Positions 1 through 9,500 of a DNA stretch of 64,000 nucleotides are shown piece after piece. This DNA comes from Ardenticatenaceae bacterium. GTDB lineage: Bacteria; Chloroflexota; Anaerolineae; Promineifilales; Promineifilaceae. A program made the translations under genes and the position numbers. The stretch lies in contig JACKBU010000004.1 in the NCBI GenBank assembly GCA_020634395.1, positions 124,001-188,000 of the forward strand. Reading direction: 5' to 3'. How positions within the stretch are numbered: the stretch's first letter is position 1; the number at the start of each line of letters is the position of its first letter. The notes under the pieces are model-generated. The model was given only the letters and a program-made list of their open reading frames with translations. It did not search any database and was not told where the DNA came from.

Positions 1-2
1 TC

Positions 3-509
3 CAGGATGAGGCCAACGGCGGTTTTTACGATACCTCCGACGACCATGAAGTGCTCATCCAGCGCCCCAAAGATGTGCAGGATAACGCCACTCCCAGCGG
101 CGGAGCGATGGCCGCCCTGGTGCTGCTGAAACTAAATTTGTACACGGGTGACGGCCGTTACTGGGACCCGGCCAACCGCGCCGTCAGCCAGTTGTACGAG
201 GCGATGGCCCGTTATCCCACGGGCTTTTCCCACTGGTTGTGCGCCGCCGACCTGATTACCGGCGACCCGCAGGAGATAGCCATTGTCGGGGATGTGCAGG
301 CCGCCGATACGCGTGGGCTCCTGGACGTGGCCCAAAACACCTACCGGCCCAACGTCGTCGTTGCTGCCGGGCTGGAGGGTGATGACGTACCGCTGTTGGC
401 GGAACGGCCGTCCCTCAACGGCCGGGCCACTGCCTACGTTTGCCGCCAGTTCGTCTGCCGCCAGCCTGTCACCGAGCCGCGGGCGCTGGCGGATCAGTTG
501 GAGGTGTAA
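3..509 (+). CDS. Thioredoxin-domain (DUF255/YyaL-type) protein, C-terminal part
   Basis: The gene is cut by the left edge; the frame is open from base 3 and stops at TAA 507-509. The 168 visible residues contain GGFYDTSDDHE and LIQRPKDVQDNATPSG. These match the conserved end of the (alpha/alpha)6-barrel of the YyaL/SSP411 family, in which an N-terminal thioredoxin-like domain precedes an N-acylglucosamine-2-epimerase-like barrel. The cellular role of this family is not well defined. GTG 51 could be mistaken for a start, but conserved residues lie upstream of it. The GNAT gene begins one base after the stop, so the two are probably cotranscribed. Confidence 0.8.
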   Translation, partial: QDEANGGFYDTSDDHEVLIQRPKDVQDNATPSGGAMAALVLLKLNLYTGDGRYWDPANRAVSQLYEAMARYPTGFSHWLCAADLITGDPQEIAIVGDVQAADTRGLLDVAQNTYRPNVVVAAGLEGDDVPLLAERPSLNGRATAYVCRQFVCRQPVTEPRALADQLEV

Positions 510-510
510 C

Positions 511-972
511 GTGCTCATTCGCCGCGCGGCCTTACCCGACGTTCTGCCCCTGGCGCGGCTGCTGCGCGAGCTGGGCTGGTTTGCCGCCTTGCAAAACGAA
601 ACGTCTGACGAAACGGCCGTGCGGGTGCGCCATCACCTGGAACTTTGCCTGGCCGACGACAGTCATGTGGTGTTTGTGGCGGAAAGTGAGACAGGCGAGG
701 TGGTGGGGTACACGGCCGTACATTGGCTGCCCTACCTCTTCCTCAGCGGCCCGGAAGGTTTTGTATCGGAACTTTTTGTGAACGAAGGCGTCCGCGGCTC
801 AGGCGTGGGCAGCCAGCTTCTGGCAGCTGTGGTGGCTGCGGCCCGCGAACGCGGCTGTGCCCGCTTACAACTGGTCAACTTCCGCCACCGTGAATCCTAT
901 TTGCGCCATTTCTACGAAAAACAGGGCTGGCAAGAGCGGCCGGAGGCCGCCGATTTTGTCTTTTTCGTGTAA
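511..972 (+). CDS. GNAT family N-acetyltransferase
   Basis: A 153-residue GNAT-fold acetyltransferase that would move an acetyl group from acetyl-CoA to an unknown amine. The start chosen is GTG 511 (LIRRAALPDVLPLARLLREL), because it begins the usual first strand and helix and lies right after the upstream stop. The acetyl-CoA loop is seen as VNEGVRGSGVGSQLLAAVV, the Q/RxxGxG/A motif, followed by AARERGCARLQLV and the C-terminal YLRHFYEKQGW. The same frame is open upstream to 283, but that part overlaps the DUF255 gene in another frame and is not GNAT-like. The substrate cannot be told from sequence. Confidence 0.88.
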   Translation: MLIRRAALPDVLPLARLLRELGWFAALQNETSDETAVRVRHHLELCLADDSHVVFVAESETGEVVGYTAVHWLPYLFLSGPEGFVSELFVNEGVRGSGVGSQLLAAVVAAARERGCARLQLVNFRHRESYLRHFYEKQGWQERPEAADFVFFV

Positions 973-1177
973 CAGTCGCCAACTGTGCGGGGTTATGTTA
1001 AACTAACAGGCACGCTGATCCGCCTGCCAGCTGTCTACAAACTACCGGAATTAGCGGTGAACCTGCCGTTTATTTCTTATAGACGTTATTGCCTACATTT
1101 TACTTTGCACACGTGTTGTGAATCTGCGAGACAGGTGTCTGACTTGCAATCAAGCCAGTGCCTGCACCTAAAAAAAG
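973..1177. other. Intergenic region before the propeller-EAD gene
   Basis: This 205-base AT-richer spacer has no convincing ORF, hairpin or sigma-70 promoter. No good Shine-Dalgarno sequence precedes ATG 1178 (the bases before it are CCTAAAAAAAG). Confidence 0.4.
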
Positions 1178-3298
1178 ATGACCCAGGATATGGAAGACCA
1201 GGTGCTCTGGTCTGTTACCCTCGACTGCCAACCGGAATATTTGCTGGTCATTGATGGGCTGTTGATTGTCTCGCCCACAGTTGCCCCGCCTAATTCGGAA
1301 GAGGCCGCGCCGCTGATTTATGCGCTGCACCTGACGGATGGGTCTGTCGCCTGGCAGCAATCTTTTCCCTACAACATGGTCACCGGCATGCAAACTTTTT
1401 CGCTAGACAGTGCGCCGCTGCATTCGACCGCGGCCGCCAACCAGCGCTTTTTTCTGGCGGCCACCAGCACCGATTTGCTGCGAGGAGAAGGGTCGCTGAT
1501 GGCGCTGGACGTGGCCGGCAAGATGCAGTGGCGCTGGAGCGACAAAGGGCAAAGCGTGTCTATGCCGTCGGTCAGCCAGGATAGGGTGGCTTTTGTGGCC
1601 GATTCTCAGCGCCTGATTTTGCTGGACCCGGCAGACGGCCGTCTTCTTTCGCAGCAAACGCTAAATATAGCCTCGCCTTTATCTGCCCCCCTGCTGCGCG
1701 ACGATGTAATTTATATGCCGGTGCGCGGCCCGGAAATGCTGGCTCTGGACCTGGACGGCCGTGTGCGCTGGCACTTTAAAACCGACCGGGAAACGTGGCT
1801 GGACCGCACACCGCTGGCTTTAGGCTCTCTGCTGGTAACAGCCGGCAGCGATGGCAGTGTTTACGCGCTGCGCCGGCGGGATGGCGCGCTGCAGTGGCGG
1901 CAGGTCATTGGCCCCACGCAGAAACGGCTGTCCGCGCCCATCAGCGATGGGCAGCGCCTGTACGTGGGCGCGGCGGATGGATTGTATGCCCTGAATGCGG
2001 AAGACGGCCGTATCGAATGGTACTTCGCCACCGAGCGCACGATGGAAGCTGCCCCGGTCCTGGTGGGCGACACGATTTATGCCACCTGCCACGATCATCA
2101 TCTGTATGCCATCTTCACCGGCGATGGCACGGAGCGGTGGCGCTACCGGATGACCCGCCGCATTGAAGTGGGGCCGGTGCTGGCCATGGTTGACGAAACA
2201 GACGAGTCGGTGGTGATTGCTGCTGATAGGGGAGGGACGGTAACGGCCGTCAGGCGTCTCCCTGCGGCCGTCGAACTACAAGTCACCGGCCAGTGGGAAG
2301 CGGCGGCCACGGCCTTTACGACAGAAGGCCACCCGGAAAGGGCGGCGGCGCTGCTGGCCGCCTTTGGCGAATCAAAACAGGCGGCGCAGCTGTGGCAAGA
2401 AGCTGGCCGGCCGGAACAGGCCGCCGAGCAGTTTGCTGCCGCGGGCGATTGGCTGCAGGCTGCCAAAGCGTGGGAAGCTTTGGGACGGCCGCGCAAACAG
2501 GCCGAGTCGCTGGAGCAGTACGCGGTTTCCCTGACCAACGATGCGACATTCAGCGACGACCAGCGCGCCGAGATCTGGCAGCAGGCTGCGCAGCTCTACG
2601 AGAGCGAAGGCGAAAATCTAAAAGCCTCGGAGTGCTGGCTGGAAGTAACCCAGTATCGCCACCTGCCAGTGATTACAGTGGACGTGGACGAACATGAAGG
2701 TCTGGTGCTGGATAGCTGGACGCGGCTGCAGTTTATTGTGCGTAACGATGGCTACGGAATCGCCCGCTACATGATCATTCGCGCCAGCGGGTCTCAGTTC
2801 AACCTGGAGGAAGGGTCCACCCGGCAGTTTACCGCTTTACGTCAGGAACAGGAGCAGGTGATGTGGCTGGCCATGCAGCCCTGCGCCTATGGTGATGCCG
2901 TGCCGCTGCGCGTGACCATCCACTACCAGGACAAAACCGGCGCACCCCACGACCAGGCGCAGACGGTTTACCTGCGTGTGGCGCAAACCGAGGCCGACCG
3001 GTACGCTCAGGAGCGCCTGCCCTTGTTTACCGGCTCCACCATTCCGGCGGAAATGGATCCGACGCGGCTGCGACAATTATTCAATGAAAACTTCGACCTG
3101 GCCGATTTGCAGGGTTTGTGTTTCGATCTGAACGTGGATTACGAAGGGATAAAGGGCGCAAGCAAGCCAGAAAAGATTATTTCCCTGATTATTTACATGG
3201 CACGCAGTCACCGGCTGGAGGCGCTGGTGCAGCGGTGTCGGGAGTTACGGCCGTCTGTGCCCTGGCTGAGAACCGACCTTGAAGTTGGAGTGGATTAG
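1178..3298 (+). CDS. PQQ-like beta-propeller / TPR-like / effector-associated domain protein
   Basis: A 706-residue protein with no signal peptide, so probably cytoplasmic. Residues 1-370 are repeats of the PQQ-enzyme type (LYALNAEDGRIEWYF, VYALRRRDGALQWRQ), forming a beta-propeller without visible catalytic residues. Residues 375-490 are short Ala-rich helical pairs resembling TPR. Residues 500-610 look like an Ig/CARDB-type sandwich. Residues 630-700 (LRQLFNENFDLADLQGLCFD, then LNVDYEGIKGASKPEKI) resemble effector-associated domains, small helical adaptors that recruit effectors in bacterial NLR-like signalling. ATG 1190 is an alternative start. No partner with the same adaptor was found in the window. 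Confidence 0.75.
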   Translation: MTQDMEDQVLWSVTLDCQPEYLLVIDGLLIVSPTVAPPNSEEAAPLIYALHLTDGSVAWQQSFPYNMVTGMQTFSLDSAPLHSTAAANQRFFLAATSTDLLRGEGSLMALDVAGKMQWRWSDKGQSVSMPSVSQDRVAFVADSQRLILLDPADGRLLSQQTLNIASPLSAPLLRDDVIYMPVRGPEMLALDLDGRVRWHFKTDRETWLDRTPLALGSLLVTAGSDGSVYALRRRDGALQWRQVIGPTQKRLSAPISDGQRLYVGAADGLYALNAEDGRIEWYFATERTMEAAPVLVGDTIYATCHDHHLYAIFTGDGTERWRYRMTRRIEVGPVLAMVDETDESVVIAADRGGTVTAVRRLPAAVELQVTGQWEAAATAFTTEGHPERAAALLAAFGESKQAAQLWQEAGRPEQAAEQFAAAGDWLQAAKAWEALGRPRKQAESLEQYAVSLTNDATFSDDQRAEIWQQAAQLYESEGENLKASECWLEVTQYRHLPVITVDVDEHEGLVLDSWTRLQFIVRNDGYGIARYMIIRASGSQFNLEEGSTRQFTALRQEQEQVMWLAMQPCAYGDAVPLRVTIHYQDKTGAPHDQAQTVYLRVAQTEADRYAQERLPLFTGSTIPAEMDPTRLRQLFNENFDLADLQGLCFDLNVDYEGIKGASKPEKIISLIIYMARSHRLEALVQRCRELRPSVPWLRTDLEVGVD

Positions 3299-3363
3299 CT
3301 TTCGGCTGCGCGCAGGTTGCCTCTCCCTGGCTGGCTCACTATAATGCGCGCCAGAGGAACTAT

Positions 3364-3711
3364 ATGGAAGCAATTTATCGCAGTGACGGGGCCTGGGTGG
3401 CCGTTTACCATGAAGGTAATTTGTTTAATGCCGACGGTGAATGGCTCGGTTTTGTAAAGGGACGCGAAGTCTACGATACTACCGGCGCATACCTGGGCTT
3501 TTTTAGTAACGACCGCCGCCTGCTGCGGCAGCGACGGCCGCCTGATAAACCTCGTTTACAGCCGCCGCCCCGTCCCCCTCGCCCGCGCCTGCCTTCCAGT
3601 ATGCCGCTCTCTCCTTTGCTGCGGGCGCTGCCCTATGGCTACATCGACATGTTTGAAGAATATGCGGATCAGCTGATGTTCATTTCTGATACGCGCCCGG
3701 ATATGGAGTAG
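3364..3711 (+). CDS. Small protein with repeated beta-hairpins (4-fold beta-flower-like)
   Basis: A 115-residue protein. Its first 55 residues are short repeats around a turn with aromatic residues (WVAVYHEGNLFNADGEWLGF, EVYDTTGAYLGFF), the pattern of four-fold beta-flower proteins of unknown function. A Pro/Arg-rich linker follows (residues 58-78, RPPDKP to PRPRLP), then a short tail. GAGGAAC before ATG 3364 is a plausible ribosome site. It lies just upstream of the thioesterase with a 6-base gap, so the two are probably cotranscribed. No function is assigned. Confidence 0.6.
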   Translation: MEAIYRSDGAWVAVYHEGNLFNADGEWLGFVKGREVYDTTGAYLGFFSNDRRLLRQRRPPDKPRLQPPPRPPRPRLPSSMPLSPLLRALPYGYIDMFEEYADQLMFISDTRPDME

Positions 3712-3717
3712 CGCCAG

Positions 3718-4182
3718 ATGGAAGGGAGAACTGTCCGTGAATCTCGCGTGACGCTGACCCAGGTGATGGGGCCGGCAAATGCCAATACCCTGGGCAACGT
3801 GCATGGCGGTCTGATCATGAAGCTGTGTGACGAGGCTGGCGGCATGGCAGCGGCCAAACATGCCCGCCATCCGGCCGTGACGGTGACCGTAGACTCGATG
3901 TCCTTTCTGTCGCCGGTGCATATTGGCGATTTGCTGACGGTGCAGGCCGAAGTGACCTGGGTGGGGCGGACGTCGATCGAGACTCGGGTGAAGGTAACGG
4001 CCGAAAACGTGTTGACCGGTGCAGTGACACACACCAACAGTGCCTTTTTTGTGTATGTGGCGCTGGGGATAGACGGCCGTCCGACGGCCGTTCCCCCGCT
4101 TATTTGCGAAACAGAACAAGAACTGGCGCGCTGCCGCGAAGGCGAAGAACGCCAGAAAGCCCGGCTGCAGCGGCAGCATTAA
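3718..4182 (+). CDS. Acyl-CoA thioesterase (YciA-like hotdog)
   Basis: A 154-residue single-hotdog protein that hydrolyses acyl-CoA to free acid and CoA. The family signature is clear: NTLGNVHGGLIMKLCDEAGG with the catalytic Asp, then VTVDSMSFLSPVHIGDLL and AEVTWVGRTSIETRVKV. This is the layout of YciA/BACH-type thioesterases, usually hexameric and cytoplasmic. The C-terminal 25 residues are charged and variable. ATG 3718 follows the upstream stop by six bases. The chain-length preference cannot be read from sequence. Confidence 0.9.
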   Translation: MEGRTVRESRVTLTQVMGPANANTLGNVHGGLIMKLCDEAGGMAAAKHARHPAVTVTVDSMSFLSPVHIGDLLTVQAEVTWVGRTSIETRVKVTAENVLTGAVTHTNSAFFVYVALGIDGRPTAVPPLICETEQELARCREGEERQKARLQRQH

Positions 4183-4207
4183 CCCTACCCGCTAAAGAAC
4201 CCAACCC

Positions 4208-5353
4208 ATGTCTACCTCCAGACCTCGCTCCCAATTGCTTGAACTGTTACTGCAGTCGCCGGCCCATCGTGTTACGCGTTTGCCGGACGAGGATTACGGC
4301 CTGGCCGACGTGGAGCCGTTTCCCTTCCTGGCGATTGTGGGACAGGAAGAGATGAAGCTGGCCCTGATTCTCTCGGTGATCAATCCACGGGTGGGCGGCG
4401 TGCTGTTGATTGGTCCACGCGGCACGGCCAAGACGACGGCCGTGCGCTCCCTGACCGATTTGCTGCCCCAGGTGCGCCGCAGCCTGTGCGCCAACGGCTG
4501 CACGGAAGAAATGCTGGAAGAAGGCGGCATGGACGCCCTTTGTGAAGAGTGCCGCCAGAAAGTGGGTTACGGCGAGCCGCTCACGGTCGAAGATCGGGTG
4601 CGGATTCTGGATTTGCCTCTCAACGCCCGGCTGGAAGATGTCGTCGGGGGCATCAACGAGCGCATCGCTTTGGAGCAGCAGCGCGTGCGCCTGGAGCGCG
4701 GCATCCTCGGCCACGCCGATGGCCATATCCTCTACATCGACGAGGTCAATCTGCTGCCAGACGAAATCACCGACGCCATTCTGGACGCCGCCGCGCAGGG
4801 GCATTACACCGTGCGCCGCGGTCCGCTCAAACTGAAATACCGCTCCCGCTTTTTGCTGATCGGCTCGATGAATCCCGAAGAAGGGCGGCTGCGGCCGCAG
4901 TTGATGGATCGGTTTGGTCTGCGGGCGGTGGTGCGCGGCCTGTCTGACGGGGACATGCGCTATCGCGCGTATGAACAGGCCATTGCCTACCAGCACGACC
5001 CGGAAGCGTTTGCCGCCCTGTATGCCGACGGCACGCTGGCGCTGGCGGCCGAGGTGCAGCAGGCGCGCCAGCTTTTGCCAGGTGTGATGGTGGGCGAGGC
5101 CGCCCGCATGCTGGGCGTGAAACTTATCCAGAGCCTGCAAATTGACTCTGGCCGGGCAGAGATCACGTTGTTTGAGGCGGCGCGGGCTTATGCTGCCGCC
5201 GACGGCCGGGAGGAAGTGCTGCCGGCGGACGTGCAGGCGGTGGCCCGGCTGGCCCTGCGCCAGCGGCAAAGCCCGGACCTGCAGCAGTTTTTCGCCGAGC
5301 TGGACCAGGAAGACGCGCAGATGACGGCCGTTCTCACTCAACACAGCGAATAA
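4208..5353 (+). CDS. ChlI/BchI-like AAA+ ATPase (magnesium chelatase subunit I family)
   Basis: A 381-residue AAA+ ATPase. Walker A is GPRGTAKT (residues 69-76), Walker B is LYIDEVN (Asp178, Glu179), and sensor 1 is in IGSMNPEEG with the arginine finger in PQLMDRFGLR, all as in ChlI/BchI. An insertion between Walker A and the first beta-hairpin carries four cysteines (SLCANGC and CEEC), a likely metal-binding or redox-sensitive site. No ChlD or ChlH partner and no chlorophyll genes are nearby. It may therefore act as a MoxR-like chaperone ATPase rather than in bacteriochlorophyll synthesis. A membrane-protein gene follows by 30 bases. Confidence 0.85.
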   Translation: MSTSRPRSQLLELLLQSPAHRVTRLPDEDYGLADVEPFPFLAIVGQEEMKLALILSVINPRVGGVLLIGPRGTAKTTAVRSLTDLLPQVRRSLCANGCTEEMLEEGGMDALCEECRQKVGYGEPLTVEDRVRILDLPLNARLEDVVGGINERIALEQQRVRLERGILGHADGHILYIDEVNLLPDEITDAILDAAAQGHYTVRRGPLKLKYRSRFLLIGSMNPEEGRLRPQLMDRFGLRAVVRGLSDGDMRYRAYEQAIAYQHDPEAFAALYADGTLALAAEVQQARQLLPGVMVGEAARMLGVKLIQSLQIDSGRAEITLFEAARAYAAADGREEVLPADVQAVARLALRQRQSPDLQQFFAELDQEDAQMTAVLTQHSE

Positions 5354-5383
5354 TTTGCCCCACTTTTTTGCCGGTATACGTCG

Positions 5384-6052
5384 ATGTCCTCTCAACCCCC
5401 CCAACCCCCAACCCCCCATCTCCAACCTCCAGTTCCCCATCTTCTGCTCATTGGCGGCCTGACGGCCGTCTTTGTGGGCTACCTGTCCGTCTGGCTGCCA
5501 GGGCCAGGGGTGGGGCTGCAGTTTTTGGGCGTGGAGCTGGGCGAGTGGGTGAAGTTTTTGGGCGTGGGGCAGAACCGCGACCTGTTTTATCTGCCGCCGA
5601 TTACCCTGGGACTGATGCTGGCGGTGTGGACGATGGGCTGGCCGAACGGCCGTTGGCAGACGTGGGCCGCGCGCGGGTTGGCCGTGCTGATCAGTTTGCT
5701 GGCATTTCCGGCTATCGAAGATTTGCTGGGACCGGCGCGCGAGCAGTACACCGGCCGCGTTTGCCTGATTGGTCTGGTGCTGGCGGTGGCTTTATTAAGC
5801 GGCCAGATAGGGCCGTGGCTGGCGGCGCGACGGCCGTGGCTGCCCTGGCTGCTGCTGGCTTTGTTAGGGCTGCTGGGGGCCATCGCCCCTACGTGGATGT
5901 ATGGACAGGTGGCGCCTTACGTCAGCCGGGTGGTGGGGCTGCCGGTGGGTATGGGTTGGGGAGTGTGGCTGAATGCCGGGGGGAATTTGCTGGTAACGGC
6001 CGTGGCCGTCTGGCAGTTGTGGAAAAACACGGATAGGGGGGAACACAGATAA
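5384..6052 (+). CDS. Multi-pass membrane protein, unknown function
   Basis: A 222-residue hydrophobic protein with about six membrane helices (HLLLIGGLTAVFVGYLSVWL, GLAVLISLLAFPAI, VCLIGLVLAVALL, LPWLLLALLGLLGAI and others). The hydrophobic frame is clearly coding; the equally long frame starting at 5368 is Gly/Arg/Ala-rich and is a shadow. The N-terminal PPQPPTPHLQPPVPH is encoded by a CCCCCAACC-rich wordy repeat of the sort seen elsewhere at gene edges, so the true start may be a little later. The stop codon lies inside the 54-bp palindrome. No family is recognised. Confidence 0.72.
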   Translation: MSSQPPQPPTPHLQPPVPHLLLIGGLTAVFVGYLSVWLPGPGVGLQFLGVELGEWVKFLGVGQNRDLFYLPPITLGLMLAVWTMGWPNGRWQTWAARGLAVLISLLAFPAIEDLLGPAREQYTGRVCLIGLVLAVALLSGQIGPWLAARRPWLPWLLLALLGLLGAIAPTWMYGQVAPYVSRVVGLPVGMGWGVWLNAGGNLLVTAVAVWQLWKNTDRGEHR

Positions 6053-6080
6053 GCTTATCTGTGTTCCCCCCTATCCGTGT
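6027..6080. terminator. Perfect 54-bp palindrome, bidirectional terminator
   Basis: Two perfect 27-base arms meet at the central AAGCTT, with a T-run (AGTTTTTTT) on the right and an A-run on the left. It lies between convergent genes, the membrane protein (+) and acpP (-), so it can terminate both. The stop codon of the plus-strand gene (TAA 6050-6052) is inside the stem. Confidence 0.85.
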
Positions 6081-6104
6081 AGTTTTTTTACTGCAAACGC
6101 TGAA

Positions 6105-6344
6105 TTAGACCCGCATCCGTTCGTCGATGTAGGTAACTGCTTCGCCAACAGTCGTGATTTTTTGTGCTTCTTCGTCGGAAATTTCGCCGTTGAATTCTTC
6201 CTCAAAGGCCATGATCAGTTCGACCAGATCGAGCGAATCGGCTTCCAAATCTTCGCGGAAACGAGCTGCGGGGACAACCTGGTCCTCGTCAACGCCCAAT
6301 AAATCAACAATGATAGCGGTTACGCGCTCTTGTGTGTCACTCAT
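6105..6344 (-). CDS. acpP: Acyl carrier protein
   Basis: A 79-residue acidic protein carrying the ACP signature EADSLDLVELIMAFEEEF. Ser37 of DSL is the phosphopantetheine attachment site. It carries growing acyl chains on the 4'-phosphopantetheine arm for fatty-acid synthesis in the cytoplasm. Length and sequence are typical. AAGGAGAGAAGG precedes ATG 6344. A strong sigma-70-like promoter lies at 6386-6413. It is monocistronic here, not next to fabD/F/G. Confidence 0.96.
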   Translation of the reverse strand: MSDTQERVTAIIVDLLGVDEDQVVPAARFREDLEADSLDLVELIMAFEEEFNGEISDEEAQKITTVGEAVTYIDERMRV

Positions 6345-6385
6345 TTACCTTCTCTCCTTCAAGTTCGATTTCGGATGATTGCTGA

Positions 6386-6413
6386 ATTTTAGAGGCAACC
6401 AGACGGATGTCAA
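6386..6413 (-). promoter_or_regulatory. Sigma-70-type promoter of acpP
   Basis: On the minus strand TTGACA (6413-6408) is followed after 16 bases by TAAAAT (6391-6386). It lies about 40 bases upstream of the acpP start codon. Confidence 0.75.
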
Positions 6414-6481
6414 GCAGTAATTGTACCAGCTATCGTGGCTGCACCGTAATGAAGAACACGGCCGTTCGCCGAAAGTTGCGG

Positions 6482-6556
6482 AACGGGGGATTGGAGATTG
6501 GAGACTGGCGGCACAACCAATCTCCAGTCTCTAGTCTTTAGTCTTTAGTGTCTAGT
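6482..6556. repeat. Wordy inverted repeat (GGAGACTGG family)
   Basis: GGAGATTGGAGACTGG and its inverse CCAATCTCCAGTCTC, with further CTAGTCTTTAGTC words, form an imperfect hairpin at the 3' end of the O-antigen-ligase gene. It may end that transcript. The same words recur at 8600, 17465, 48905, 53815 and 63820. Confidence 0.7.
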
Positions 6557-9500
6557 CTCTCTCGCCTCTAGCCACACGGCCGTACCCAGCATCAGATAAA
6601 ACGCATAGGCCAGGTCCGTCAGGAAAAAGCTGTGGTCCACCATACCATGCAGCACCATGCTGATGAGCCCACCGCCCAGCCCCACGGCCACCGGCAGCCA
6701 GACGGCCGTTACCCGGTGCCCATCACCCGTCACCTCTGGCTTATAGCTTCCAGCTAACAGCTTATAGCTCTTAACCAACCGCCAGCCCGCCTCGCCAATC
6801 ACCCAGACGCCGGCCAGCAGGCCCAGCAGCCCCAGCCGCGTGGCAAAATCCAGCACGATGTTGTGCGGGTGGTTGAGGTTGGGTTCCTGCCAGGCCGCAT
6901 CCAGAATGTAGCGGCCGCGATGGGCGTAGAGGAAATTGTCCAGCCCTACGCCAAACCAGGGATGGTCGGCGATCATGTGCAGGCTGGCGCGCCACAGATT
7001 CAGGCGGAAGAAGCCGGTCTGGCTGTTCAGGTCCAGCCGCCCAGCCAACTGCGGGATTTGCAGCGCGGCCAGGAAAACGGCCGTGCCCACGCCGCCAAAC
7101 AGCAGCACCCACAGCCAGGTGCGACGGCCGTTCACCTGCTGCCAGCGCCAGAACACATACAAAAAGGCCGCCGGTAAGCCCAGCAGCAGCGCCCCCTTGC
7201 TAAAACTCAGCAGCGCCGCCAGCCCCATCGGCACGAGAAACGCGCCGTACCACCAGCGGCGGGCGCCGTTTTCCCGGCCCAGCAGCAGCATCGCCAGCGC
7301 CAGCGGCAGGATGCGCCCCAGGTAGAGCGCCAGGTTGTTGGGCGAGCCGTAAATCGAGCGGATGCGCAGCAGGCCGCCCTCGGCGGTAATCAGGCTGGCG
7401 CGGTCAAAGGCGAACTGCCACAGGCCAAACAGGGCCACGGCCAGCCCGCTCAGCACGAAGGCGTCCAGCACCGCCCACATCTCCTTCTGGCTCAACTTCA
7501 CGCCGCGCAGCAGCACGTAAAACAAAATCGGCTCGATGATGACCATGCGCCACTCATTCGTCGCCACGTCCAGCCGCTCCGTGAAGAGCAGGGAGGCGGT
7601 GGCGATGAGGGCAAAGGCGAGCACGGCGTAGTCGGCGGAGGGGATGCGGTGTGGGGGTGATTCCGAAATCCGAAATCCGAAATCCAACGTTTTGCGCAGC
7701 AGGAAGGCGGCGAAGGTGACGGCCGTGAGAATCTCCACGGGCGAGAAGAAGAACTGGAACATGGGCTTGGGCCAGGGGGGGACGTAGAAGGGGATGGTGA
7801 AGGCGATGAGGACCACGCCCCAGGCCGGGCGCAGGGCAATCAGCACAAACAGGGCGGCCAGGGCGATGACGTAGACGTAGAAGCTGGGGGCCACGTAAAA
7901 GAGAGCGGCGACGACGGCCGTTAGCCCCAACTGCGGCCCATCCCCCAACCGCCGGTAGAGGGTGGCCGCTTCCTGCCCCCACGTCAGCCAGCCCATCAAG
8001 GTGACGAGGGCGGTGAGGGCGGCTGCCAGCCCGATTTGCACGCCGCTGCTAAAACGGCCGTACCAGGCCGACTTTTCGCGCAGCCAGCCGCCCCAGCGGG
8101 CGCGGCGGGCAAAATAAAATGAGGCGATGAGGGAGAGAACGGCCGTTATCCCCAGCAGCCAGTAGGCCGTCGTAAAGTCGGCTTGCGGCGGGAAGTAGCC
8201 CACGCTGAAGCCGTTCAGCGCCCACTGGTCCCAGCCGCGCGAGGCCACCACTTCCATGACGTGCACGCCGGGCTCCAGCCCCGTGGCGACCGGCTCCAGA
8301 GCGATGTAGTCCTCGGCCGGGTCGGGGGCGGTGAGGACGAGGGCGGCGCCGTTTTCGTCGCGCGGCAGGGCGTTGGCGGGACGGCCGTCTATCGTCACGT
8401 ACAGCCGCGCCCGGAAGTTAGCCCGGCGCACGCGCAGCCCGGCATCCGTACCCCAAAAGGTAAAGGTCACGCGGTCCGGCGGCTCGCCCTCCACCGTCTG
8501 GCTGATGTCCGCGCCAAACTCCGGCGAAAAGCGCCACCCCCCTTCGTAGACCTGCGCCGGGTCGTCGGGCGTGGCGAAGTGGAAACCGGGCAGGGCGATA
8601 GGAGCAGACTGGAGACTGGGGACTGGAGACTGATCGGCCTCTAGTCTCCAATCTCCAGTCCCCAGTCTCTCTTTTACACTAAATCCCCAGCGCGCATCAT
8701 CTGCCGGGGCGGCCGGTTCCCAATTCTCCAGGAAGAGCACGCCGGCCCAGGGCCATTCGGTTTGGGCACGGCGCAGGGCGGCGGTGGTCCAATCGGCCTG
8801 CTGCTGGGCGGTGGTTTGGCCCCAGACGGAGGGATCGCCGGTCCAGTCGGCGGGCAGGCTGTTCCAGCCCCAGTTGCCCGCCCACAGCGCCTTGTCGCCG
8901 TCGCCGTTGCGTTCCATCACTTCGCGCAGCAGGATGAAGCGGCTGAAGTTGAGCACGCTGTTGTCCACGCGGCGGTCGTCGGGCGGGGAATCGAAGCCGT
9001 AGGGTTTACCGGCGGCCACGTCGAAGGCGTTGGCCGCGCCTTCTTCGTAGAGCTGCTGCAGGTAGAGGGGGTCGGCCAGGTTTTGCGGGCCGGTTTCCAC
9101 GGTGGGGGCGAGGGGGGCGGCGACGATAACGGCCGTTCCATCGCTGGCGCGGATGGCGGCTGACGCGGCCGTCAGCAGGGCGGCGTATTCGGCGGCGTTG
9201 ACGGGCTGGTTGCCCCAATGGCTGGTCAGGTTGGGTTCGTCCCAGATGATGTAGTGCTGAATCTGGTCGCCGTAGTGGGCGGCAAATTCACCGGCCCACG
9301 CAGCGAAGGCGGCGGGGTCGGGGGGCGGGGCGAAGTGGTTGGCGGGGTCGCCGTCGAGCAGGGGGGTGAGGGTGAGAGCGGGATGGGCGGAAACGGCCGT
9401 GATCAAGCGATCTGCCGCGTCCCAATCAAAATCTTCAGAGAAGGTGAAGGTCTGCTTGATATTGGTGATGCCCAGGGCGGCGATTTGCTCCAGGTTGGCG

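Noticed and set aside
4247..5440. 397-codon minus-strand ORF opposite the ChlI-like gene
   Set aside because: Shadow of a GC-rich gene; composition rich in His, Gln and Arg, without family motifs.
5368..6036. 222-codon plus-strand ORF in another frame over the membrane-protein gene
   Set aside because: Gly/Arg/Ala-rich with no membrane helices, whereas the overlapping frame has clear helices.
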